From the NCBI RefSeq assembly GCF_001458435.1, contig NZ_CYSF01000003.1, positions 1-64,000 on the forward strand: a DNA stretch of 64,000 nt, given 5' to 3'. Source of the DNA: Thalassovita mediterranea (GTDB taxonomy: Bacteria; Pseudomonadota; Alphaproteobacteria; Rhodobacterales; Rhodobacteraceae). Under the pieces are notes generated by a model, which made no database searches, was not told the origin of the DNA, and saw only the letters and a program-made list of their open reading frames with translations. A program made the position numbers and the translations under genes. Positions 26,663-34,326 of this stretch are shown one piece after another; position 1 is the stretch's first letter; each line of letters starts with the position of its first letter.

Positions 26663-27141
26663 GCCTGCAACTCCTCTTGTTTATGCACAATGGTGATGTC
26701 GCGCACGCGTTGCGCCCATTTGGTGCACAGATCCTCGCTGGTGACGCCCATGTCGTAGGACGGCGTCGCCAATGGTTTGCAGTCAGTCACCTTGATCACC
26801 ACAAAGCCGGTGAACATCGGCTCCAACTCCGGCCAGCGGTTGGTGTAAAGTGGGCGCAGCGTTGGGTAGCGCGCATCTTCGCGGGCGACAAAATGCGCCT
26901 CCCCTTTGATCAGCACACCACGACGGGTCAGGATATCAACGAAGTTGACCTCTACCTGCGGGCGCACTGCAATATTCGCCAAGGTGTCGGGCGAGCGCAT
27001 TTCGGCGAAGCTGATGGTGGTATCGTCATGCACCACAAAGGATCCTTTGGGCGACACATTGGGGTTACCCTCGGCATCGGCGCTGGCTACAAAGCCAAGG
27101 TGCCAATGTTCGATCAGGTCACGGGTGAATTTATTGATCAT
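26656..27141 (-). CDS. Pyridoxamine 5'-phosphate oxidase-family flavoprotein inside the sox operon
   Basis: FMN-binding split-barrel protein of 161 residues. The N-terminus (GFVASADAEGNPNVSPKGS) and SFAEMRSPDTLANI match the PNPOx-like family, whose members bind FMN or F420 and often have unknown substrates. It lies between soxB and soxD, 18 bases after the former and overlapping the latter, so it is made with the oxidase. It could be a flavin reductase or FMN handler for the complex, or an oxidoreductase acting on the same substrate. This gene is not part of textbook soxBDAG operons. Confidence 0.75.
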   Translation of the reverse strand: MINKFTRDLIEHWHLGFVASADAEGNPNVSPKGSFVVHDDTTISFAEMRSPDTLANIAVRPQVEVNFVDILTRRGVLIKGEAHFVAREDARYPTLRPLYTNRWPELEPMFTGFVVIKVTDCKPLATPSYDMGVTSEDLCTKWAQRVRDITIVHKQEELQAC

Positions 27142-27159
27142 GGTTTTGGGCCCCTCAAC

Positions 27160-28410
27160 TCAGTGCAGGTTGGGCTGCGCGCCCATGCCTTTTTCGTCGA
27201 TCATGCGGCCGGTGCGGAACCGGTCCAGACGATAGGCGGTTGCGGTTTCATGGGGACGGTCGGTCGCCAAGAGATGCGCCAGACACCAGCCAGCGGCAGG
27301 GGTTGCCTTGAACCCGCCGTAGCACCAGCCACCATTGAAGTAGAGACCTTCGATATGGGTCTTGTCGATGAAGGGGGAGCCGTCCATCGACATATCCATA
27401 ATGCCACCCCAGCTACGCAGCAGGCGCACACGGCCAAGGGCGGGGATCAGCGACACGCCGCTTTCGACCACATCCTCAACCACCGGCAGGTTACCGCGCT
27501 GAGCGTAGGAATTGTAGCCGTCGATGTCACCACCAAAGACCAGACCGCCCTTGTCGGACTGGCTGCAATAGAAATGGCCTGCACCATAGGTGATCACACC
27601 GGGAATAGTCGGCTTCAGCCCCTCAGACACAAAGGCCTGCAAAACATGGCTCTCAATCGGTAGGCGCATGCCCGCCAGTGCCATAACGCGGCTGGACGAA
27701 CCCGCAACGGATGACGCCACCTTGCCCGCGCCGATATAGCCGCGGGTGGTTTCGACCCCCAAAACCTTGCCGTTTTCAATGCGGAAGCCGATCACTTCGC
27801 AGTTTTGGATAATGTCAACGCCGTGGCTGTCGGCGCCACGGGCATAGCCCCAGGCCACCGCATCGTGGCGCACGGTGCCGCCGCGACGGTGCAAGAGGCC
27901 ACCCTTGATCGGGAAACGGGCATTGTCGAAGTTCAGGAACGGATACATCGCCCGCACGCCATCGGCGTCCAACAGTTCCGCGTCAGACCCGTTCAGGATC
28001 ATCGCATTGCCGCGACGGCGAAACGCATCGCGCTGTCCGTCAGTGTGGTAGAGGTTCAGGATCCCGCGCTGGCTGACCATCGCGTTATAGTTCAACTCCT
28101 GCTCAAGCCCTTCCCACAGCTTCATCGAAAACTCATAGAACGGTTCATTGCCGTCCAGCATGTAGTTTGACCGCACGATGGTGGTGTTACGCCCCACGTT
28201 GCCGCCGCCGATCCAGCCCTTTTCCAGAACCGCAATCCGCTTGCCGCCGAACTCTTTGGCCAGATAATAGGCCGCCGCCAACCCGTGACCGCCGCCACCG
28301 ATAATCACGACGTCATAGTCCGATTTCGGCGCAGCATCACGCCAATGGGGCGTCCAGCCCTTGTGGCCGGTCAGGGCCTCTTTGATCACACGAAAACCGC
28401 TGTAGCGCAT
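27160..28410 (-). CDS. soxB: Sarcosine oxidase beta subunit
   Basis: Catalytic FAD-containing subunit of the DAO/monomeric sarcosine oxidase family. The N-terminal dinucleotide motif is VVIIGGGGHGLAAAYYLA followed by VLEKGWIGGGNVGRN; the C-terminal part shows GLYFNGGWCYGGFKATPA. At 416 residues it matches SoxB. It opens the operon soxB-PNPOx-soxD-soxA-soxG, with GAGGA ahead of ATG 28410. The gene is divergent from the LysR/receiver fusion gene, whose product may control it. Dimethylglycine or another N-methyl amine is a possible substrate. Confidence 0.92.
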   Translation of the reverse strand: MRYSGFRVIKEALTGHKGWTPHWRDAAPKSDYDVVIIGGGGHGLAAAYYLAKEFGGKRIAVLEKGWIGGGNVGRNTTIVRSNYMLDGNEPFYEFSMKLWEGLEQELNYNAMVSQRGILNLYHTDGQRDAFRRRGNAMILNGSDAELLDADGVRAMYPFLNFDNARFPIKGGLLHRRGGTVRHDAVAWGYARGADSHGVDIIQNCEVIGFRIENGKVLGVETTRGYIGAGKVASSVAGSSSRVMALAGMRLPIESHVLQAFVSEGLKPTIPGVITYGAGHFYCSQSDKGGLVFGGDIDGYNSYAQRGNLPVVEDVVESGVSLIPALGRVRLLRSWGGIMDMSMDGSPFIDKTHIEGLYFNGGWCYGGFKATPAAGWCLAHLLATDRPHETATAYRLDRFRTGRMIDEKGMGAQPNLH

Positions 28411-28572
28411 GGCATCCTCATTCGTTTCATCCCAAAGGTCGGGGATTTGGCCCGCGTTTCACAGGCGCATTATGGTCAGCCATTGATCCATTTCCGACAG
28501 AGCCGCACTTTGTTTGCGCTGCAATCATTCCCCCTCTTGCGCCATGGGGGCGTTTTCCTTCAGAAAAGGGCC

Positions 28573-29382
28573 ATGAAACACCTCAAACGCAAATTGCCGC
28601 CGCTGACCTCTCTTGTCGCTTTTGAAGCAGCGGCGCGGCTTGGCTCCTTCACCTCCGCCGCCGAAGAGCTAAATGTCTCGCGCGAGGCGGTCAGTCGTCA
28701 GATCCGCGCATTGGAGACTCATCTGGGGGTGAAACTGTTTGAACGCGACGCCAACACTGCCGCGATGGGGCCGCTGGGGGCGCAGTTTTTTGCCACTGTT
28801 TCTCCGAACCTCTGGGCGATTGCCTCTGCGGCGCAGGATATGGCTGGCGATGACAGCGTCACGCCCACAGATGCGCCCGTGGTGGATGCCACGCTGGAAC
28901 GCGACGACCTGCCGACGCTGTTGGTCGTGGATGATAGCGCGGAAAACATCCACCATCTGAACGGGCTGTTGCGCGATCAGTATCGGGTTATTGCCCAAAC
29001 CTCTGGCCCTGCCGCGCTGGCCTATCTGTCGCGCGAAAGCGTGGATTTGATCCTGATGGACATTCAGATGCCCGATATGGACGGCTATGAAACCTGCCGC
29101 CAGATCAAGGCGACGGCCAGTCTGGCCGAGGTGCCGGTGATATTCGTCACCAACCTAGATGACCCACTGGATGAGGCAAACGGTCTGGAACTGGGCGCCT
29201 GCGATTTCATTTCGCGCCCTGTGGTGCCTGCAGTGCTGAAGGCGCGGATTGCCACCCATATTGATCTGGCGCGATCGCGTGCGGCACTGGAAAAACTGCT
29301 AAGCAGCCGCGCAGATCGTTTACAAAACGCAGAAAGCTTACTGGCCCGTATGGCCGAAGAAATCGACCAGTTCCGCGCCTGA
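28573..29382 (+). CDS. LysR-type DNA-binding domain fused to a receiver domain
   Basis: A 269-residue fusion not known to me as a standard family. Residues 8-60 form a GcvA-like LysR helix-turn-helix (GSFTSAAEELNVSREAVSRQ, ALETHLGVKLFER) with part of the linker helix to about 90. There is no LysR effector domain; instead residues 114-225 are a CheY-like receiver with VVDDS (D120/D121), phosphoacceptor D163 (LILMDIQMPD) and T193. The usual Lys is Arg (R215, SRPV). A coiled-coil-like tail ends the protein. ATG 28573 follows AAAAGGG. It converges on a hybrid kinase with Hpt, the obvious phosphate donor, and is divergent from soxB. Confidence 0.85.
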   Translation: MKHLKRKLPPLTSLVAFEAAARLGSFTSAAEELNVSREAVSRQIRALETHLGVKLFERDANTAAMGPLGAQFFATVSPNLWAIASAAQDMAGDDSVTPTDAPVVDATLERDDLPTLLVVDDSAENIHHLNGLLRDQYRVIAQTSGPAALAYLSRESVDLILMDIQMPDMDGYETCRQIKATASLAEVPVIFVTNLDDPLDEANGLELGACDFISRPVVPAVLKARIATHIDLARSRAALEKLLSSRADRLQNAESLLARMAEEIDQFRA

Positions 29383-29404
29383 ATGGTCTGCGGCAGCGTT
29401 GTGT

Positions 29405-32128
29405 TTAGACCACCTCTTGCAGGATTTGATGGGCGCGATCGAAATCCAGCAATTCCAACGCAGCGCGCAAGGCGTCGGCGTCTGCCCCCTGCAACTCGGC
29501 ACCAGACAGCCCACTCAATTGATCGAGCGCAGCCATATCATGCGCCGCAACCAGCTCCAGTAGGGCCGCTAAATCCCGATGGCCAGCGGGGCCTTCTTTT
29601 TCGGGCGCTTCAGGCCGCGACAGCGCAGCCATTTCTGCAGCAAGCTCTTCCATCGTCGCGATCAACGTCGGGACGCTAAGGTTCCCGTTTTCCAGCGCAA
29701 TCACCTGTTCGGCCAATTTTACCGCACCAATTGTGCCACTGGCCCCCTTCATGACGTGTAACATCGCGGCGCGCGTGTCCGCGTCCTGATGATCGTCACG
29801 CAGGGCCGCAATCCAGGTGGACAGGTTCCGTTCAAACCGCGCAAGGTTTTGCGAATAGAGCGCAGAATTGCCCCCCGCGAGCATCAAACCACGCTGCTGA
29901 TCGACCAACCCCTCACAGTCAACCGGCGCATCTGATGCAGGCTCTGCAAAGGTGTCGGCAACGGACCTCTGCCTTTCCGCAAAGCTAGGCAGCAAGCCTG
30001 ACAGTACATTTTGCAGATTTGCGGGATCCACTGGTTTTGGCAGGAACGCCGCAAAACCGGCACGGGCGCAGTTTTCATGCTCCTCCAGCGTTGCATTGGC
30101 CGATGTGGCAACCACTGGCACCAAATCCGCACCGTAATCACGTTGCAGAACCTGAAGCGCGCGATGCCCATCCATCAGTGGCATATGCAGGTCCATCAGG
30201 ATCAGATCCGGCATTAAATCAGCCACCTGATCCAATGCTTCCAGACCATTCGCTGCTGTACGAACCCGTGCGCCCAAACCTTCGATCAGGGCCACAAAGA
30301 CTGACAGGTTAATCCGCGTATCTTCGACAACAAGGATCGACCGACCAGCCAGAGGCTGCTCCGCCTCACCCGCAAGAGAGGTCCCTTGGGTAGAAGAGAG
30401 CGCACGGCGCAACTCTTCGTGGGTGACGGGTAGCGCCAACTCCAGCGTCGCCACATCGCTGGCGGGCCAGGTGATGCGCAGTTGATCTTCGGCCACGTGC
30501 AAAATCGTGTCGGTCGACGTCTGATCCACTGCATAGCCTAGCCGCTGGGCCATTGTGGTGATCGCCGAAACGGGGCCACTGTCGCCAGACACCTGCAGAT
30601 CCCCGTGGTGTTCGCGCGCCGCCGCAGGGCGCACAGGCAGATCCACCGACAGTGTGAAGCATGCCCCCTGCCCCACATGGCTATCAACGCTGACATCGCC
30701 GCCCATTTGTTGCGCCAGACGCAGCGCAATCGACAGACCCAATCCGGTGCCGCCATATCGCCGCGTGGTCGAGGTATCAGCCTGACCAAAGGGCTTGAAC
30801 ACCTCTTCTAATTGTTCTGGCGCGATGCCAACGCCTGTGTCGCGCACACTGAACCGCAACATCGCATGATCACCCACAGTTGGATCGCAGGCGACCTTTA
30901 GGTGGATGGTGCCAAATTCCGTAAACTTCACCGCGTTAGAGGCAAAATTCATCAGGATTTGACGCAGACGCAGCGGATCTGCGCAGATCTGATCTGGCAG
31001 ATCAGCGTCATAAGACCATGTCAGCCGCAACGGACGTTCCGCAATTAACGCACGGGTCTGCATCAAAACGGAATCCAGCATGTCATCCAGCGGGATCCAC
31101 ACCTGTTCCAGCGCCATCTCCCCTGCTTCGATCTTGGATAGATCAAGGACCGAGTCGATGTTGTGCGACAGATGCGTCGCCGCGGCGCGCATGTCTTCTA
31201 CATGGCGGCGACTGCCTGCGGTATACCCATCCCGCAACAACACCTCTGACAGACCGATGATCGCGTTCATCGGCGTGCGCAATTCATGGCTCATATTGGC
31301 AAGGAAGGTGGACTTGGCTTTGGATGCCTCCACCGCCTCATTCCGCGCACTCAGCAATTCGGCGGTGCGCGCCGCTACCTGATCTTGCAAGGTGTCACGG
31401 CTGTCCTCCAATTCCCCAACCGTGCGGCGAAACGCGCGTGCAAGGCGCGAAATTTCATCACGTTCGCGGGCGTCAAACATCCGCTGATCGCGGCCCGTCA
31501 GTTCAAACGGATGCCCATCGCGCACCCGCAGCGCGGCGGTTTGCAAACGGGTGATCGGGCGGATCACCGTGACCTGCATCAACAGGAAAATCGCTGTTGT
31601 CACCAACATGGTCTGCAACACGCTGCCGCCCAGCACCACAAGGCTACGGGCTAGAATATCGCGGTAGATGCTGTGAAACGAATAAACCACCATCAATTCG
31701 CCAATGCCCGACAGATCGCGGCGATTGCGCAGGGTGAAATTATGCTGTTCGCCGTCAGCGACCGCATCCTCAGGCAGCTCAGCCGCGGGGGTTTCCACCA
31801 CCAAACCGTTCAGCCCCACGCTGTCACGCAGGTCGGGGCTGATCAGCGGATCCTCGATCCAAGCTTTCACAATCACCGGATCCTGCAACAGCCCCCGCAT
31901 AAAGGCGAGCGCGTCAGGAACGTCCACCTCCCAATAGGCGATCTCGATCTGTGGCAGGGTGGCTAGGATGATGCGATCCGCGTTCTTGCGTGCATTTTCG
32001 ACACGCTGCGCGCCCTCGATCCACAGCGTCACGACGCCAAGGACCACGCCGGACAAAATCCCGATAATCAACGCCGCTACCGCGATGCGTGGGGTGATCC
32101 CCAAAGAGTGAAAGCGCCAAAATTTCAT
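29405..32128 (-). CDS. Hybrid sensor histidine kinase with receiver and Hpt domains
   Basis: Membrane kinase of 907 residues. Helices at about 14-36 and 163-188 flank a periplasmic sensor; HAMP follows to about 245. HisKA holds H281 (MSHELRTPMN), the ATPase domain has NFASNAVKF, RDTGVGI and GGTGLGLS, the receiver has D646 (LILMDLHMP) with K698, and a C-terminal Hpt has H791 (HVMKGASGTIGA). It can thus run a full His-Asp-His relay to an external receiver, most likely the LysR/receiver fusion with which it is convergent. Its ATG overlaps the stop of the upstream binding-protein gene, which likely provides the sensed ligand. Confidence 0.88.
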   Translation of the reverse strand: MKFWRFHSLGITPRIAVAALIIGILSGVVLGVVTLWIEGAQRVENARKNADRIILATLPQIEIAYWEVDVPDALAFMRGLLQDPVIVKAWIEDPLISPDLRDSVGLNGLVVETPAAELPEDAVADGEQHNFTLRNRRDLSGIGELMVVYSFHSIYRDILARSLVVLGGSVLQTMLVTTAIFLLMQVTVIRPITRLQTAALRVRDGHPFELTGRDQRMFDARERDEISRLARAFRRTVGELEDSRDTLQDQVAARTAELLSARNEAVEASKAKSTFLANMSHELRTPMNAIIGLSEVLLRDGYTAGSRRHVEDMRAAATHLSHNIDSVLDLSKIEAGEMALEQVWIPLDDMLDSVLMQTRALIAERPLRLTWSYDADLPDQICADPLRLRQILMNFASNAVKFTEFGTIHLKVACDPTVGDHAMLRFSVRDTGVGIAPEQLEEVFKPFGQADTSTTRRYGGTGLGLSIALRLAQQMGGDVSVDSHVGQGACFTLSVDLPVRPAAAREHHGDLQVSGDSGPVSAITTMAQRLGYAVDQTSTDTILHVAEDQLRITWPASDVATLELALPVTHEELRRALSSTQGTSLAGEAEQPLAGRSILVVEDTRINLSVFVALIEGLGARVRTAANGLEALDQVADLMPDLILMDLHMPLMDGHRALQVLQRDYGADLVPVVATSANATLEEHENCARAGFAAFLPKPVDPANLQNVLSGLLPSFAERQRSVADTFAEPASDAPVDCEGLVDQQRGLMLAGGNSALYSQNLARFERNLSTWIAALRDDHQDADTRAAMLHVMKGASGTIGAVKLAEQVIALENGNLSVPTLIATMEELAAEMAALSRPEAPEKEGPAGHRDLAALLELVAAHDMAALDQLSGLSGAELQGADADALRAALELLDFDRAHQILQEVV

Positions 32129-32991
32129 CAGTTTACGTAGCCTTCCACGATGCTGGCGACACGGCCAGAGCCATGCATCGCGTCCAATGCCTTTTGCAGT
32201 CGTTCTGCCTGCGCCGCGCCACGTTGATCACGGGGAAAGGCAATATAGCGTGCCTGTTCGACCAAGGGTGTCGGCAAGAACCGCACCTGATCCTCCGCTT
32301 CTAGCGCGCGGGCCACATAGGCCAGACTGGCATAGCCACCCACAATGACATCAACACGCCCCAAAAGCAGTTTGCGCATATTGGTGAAATCATCCTCGGA
32401 CGGTTCTTTCAGGATGCTTTCATCGGTGTCAAAACTGTCTTCGTAGCTGAAGCCCGCGACGATCCCCACCACCAGATCGGACAGCTCATCCAGTTCCGCA
32501 AAATCCTGCAGAGAACTATCAATGCGGGTCATAAACACAGTACGGGTCGTGCGCAGCGGACCGACCATATGAAAGCGTTTGAACCGTTCAGGGCTGGGGG
32601 CCAGTTGGAACACCGCGTCCAAGTTGCCCATTTCAAAATCCAAAAGCGCCCGGTTCCAGGGCAGCGGACGGTGGTTCAGTGCCACATTGATGGATTGCGC
32701 TGCCTCATTCAGGATTTCGACATCCAACCCCGTGTAGGTGCCATCGACCGTGTGATTATAGGGCGCAAAGCCCGCCATCGATCCCACCGCCCACGTTTCG
32801 CGCCAGCCCTCTGTCACCGTTTCTGCACGCCCAACAGGCGCCGCGATCAACAAGGTCGCAACCAGCGGCGCGGCAGCTTTGGCAATCCACGGACGTTTTG
32901 CATGGCGACCAATGCCGCACCGCACCAACAAGAAACGGCCAAGGCGCGTGACCGATGCAAGAGGTCTGCAGACAGTGGTAAAACGCTTCAT
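32128..32991 (-). CDS. Periplasmic solute-binding protein of a sensory system
   Basis: Exported protein of the SBP_bac_3 (amino-acid-binding-like) fold, 287 residues from ATG 32991, which has GGAG eight bases upstream. The signal sequence is long and basic before its hydrophobic core (APLVATLLIAAPVGRAE). The mature part shows GFAPYNHTVDGTYTGLDVEI, typical of this fold, and LLLGRVDVIVGGYAS. No transporter genes match it; instead it overlaps the hybrid kinase gene by one base, so it probably presents ligand to that kinase. Divergent from the TAXI-TRAP genes, which may be a target of the system. Confidence 0.78.
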   Translation of the reverse strand: MKRFTTVCRPLASVTRLGRFLLVRCGIGRHAKRPWIAKAAAPLVATLLIAAPVGRAETVTEGWRETWAVGSMAGFAPYNHTVDGTYTGLDVEILNEAAQSINVALNHRPLPWNRALLDFEMGNLDAVFQLAPSPERFKRFHMVGPLRTTRTVFMTRIDSSLQDFAELDELSDLVVGIVAGFSYEDSFDTDESILKEPSEDDFTNMRKLLLGRVDVIVGGYASLAYVARALEAEDQVRFLPTPLVEQARYIAFPRDQRGAAQAERLQKALDAMHGSGRVASIVEGYVN

Positions 32992-33275
32992 TTTAAGGCT
33001 CCAACTGCGCTGGTTCGGGGGCGTGGGGCGTGTTCGCATTGGTCTACACAGCCCATAATCCAGCCGCATACCTAAAGCCTAATGCCTGCCCGCAAAACAA
33101 GGCAATCACCCGACATGACAAAAAATTTACGGTAGCAGCGGATTTTTTTGTCTCTTACCTTGTCCGCCTCTTGGCTGCTACGCCAGTTGCAGATCGAGCG
33201 CCCTGCTTGTTTGGTTTTGGGGGCTGTCCCTGAGGCAGGACATCGGCGCGTTTCGATACAATCAGGAGGAAATAC

Positions 33276-34244
33276 ATGTCCAACACCAAAAAAATCACCG
33301 GCGCCCTGCTGGCTCTGTCCATGTCCGCAGGCGTTGCAGCCGCGGCTGACCAGCAGTTCGTAACCATCGGCACCGGCGGCGTAACCGGCGTTTACTACCC
33401 CACCGGCGGCGCAATCTGCCGTCTGGTCAACAAAGGCCGCAAAGAGCACGGCATCCGCTGCTCGGTAGAATCGACCGGTGGTTCCGTATACAACGCACGT
33501 ACCATCCGCGCAGGCGAGCTGGACTTCGGCGTGATCCAGTCCGACGTTCAGGTTAAGTCGATCAACGGCACCGACCAGTTCGCAGAAGATGGCCCCTACG
33601 AAGGCCTGCGTTCGCTGTTCTCGGTTCACCCCGAGCCGATGCACCTGATGGCCCGCGCTGACGCCGGCATCGCAACCACCGCAGATCTGGTTGGCAAGCG
33701 CGTCAACATCGCAAACCCCGGTTCCGGCACCCGCGTTCTGGCAGAAACCCTGCTGAAATACGAAGGCATCACCACCGATCAGTTCTCGCTGACCGCTGAG
33801 CTGAAGTCGTCCGAACAAGCAGCAGCTCTGTGCGACGGTAAAATCGACGCAACCATCTGGGCCGCTGGTCTGCCCAACGGTTCTTCGCAAGAAGCCACCT
33901 CGACCTGTGATGTGAAAATCATCCCGCTGGCGGGTGAAGGCATCGACAAACTGCTGGCCGAAAACACCGCTTACGCAGCTGCCACCATCCCTGGCGGCAT
34001 GTACCCGGGCAACGCAGAAGACCTGCCGTCCTGGGGCCCGAAAGCAACCATCGTGACCTCGGCTGACGTTTCCGACGAAGTTGCTTACGAAGTTGTTAAG
34101 GCCGTGTTCGAAAACTTCGACGCATTCCGCAAACTGCACCCCGCGTTTGCAAACCTGAAAGAAACCGAAATGGTTTCCGACGGTCTGACCGCCGACATCC
34201 ACCCCGGCGCGATGAAGTACTACCAAGAGCGCGGCTGGAAATAA
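33276..34244 (+). CDS. TAXI-family TRAP transporter substrate-binding protein
   Basis: Periplasmic receptor of a TRAP transporter. The signal peptide spans about residues 1-24 (ALLALSMSAGVAAAA), and the mature protein opens with TIGTGGVTGVYYPTGGAIC, the TAXI hallmark. Later features include ANPGSGTRVLAE and ATIPGGMYPGN. A strong AGGAGG ribosome site precedes ATG 33276. Codon choice is strikingly even and rich in preferred codons, consistent with high expression. A hairpin follows before the permease gene. The substrate is unknown; TAXI proteins often take glutamate-like or other carboxylates. Confidence 0.93.
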   Translation: MSNTKKITGALLALSMSAGVAAAADQQFVTIGTGGVTGVYYPTGGAICRLVNKGRKEHGIRCSVESTGGSVYNARTIRAGELDFGVIQSDVQVKSINGTDQFAEDGPYEGLRSLFSVHPEPMHLMARADAGIATTADLVGKRVNIANPGSGTRVLAETLLKYEGITTDQFSLTAELKSSEQAAALCDGKIDATIWAAGLPNGSSQEATSTCDVKIIPLAGEGIDKLLAENTAYAAATIPGGMYPGNAEDLPSWGPKATIVTSADVSDEVAYEVVKAVFENFDAFRKLHPAFANLKETEMVSDGLTADIHPGAMKYYQERGWK

Positions 34245-34265
34245 TCCAACCCCGCCCAAAAAACA

Positions 34266-34289
34266 GCCCCCATCCTAACGGGTGGGGGC
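34266..34289 (+). terminator. Hairpin between TAXI receptor and permease, likely attenuator
   Basis: Ten-pair stem GCCCCCATCC / GGGTGGGGGC (one G-T pair) with a four-base loop, 22 bases after the receptor stop and not followed by a long T-run. It would let some transcription continue, giving more receptor than permease. Confidence 0.6.
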
Positions 34290-34326
34290 CTCTTGATTCT
34301 GACTTAGCACATTGAGGGGGACATCC

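Noticed and set aside
33072-34259. Minus-strand frame opposite the TAXI receptor
   Set aside because: Cys/Gly/Val-rich shadow of a clearly coding plus-strand gene with a signal peptide.
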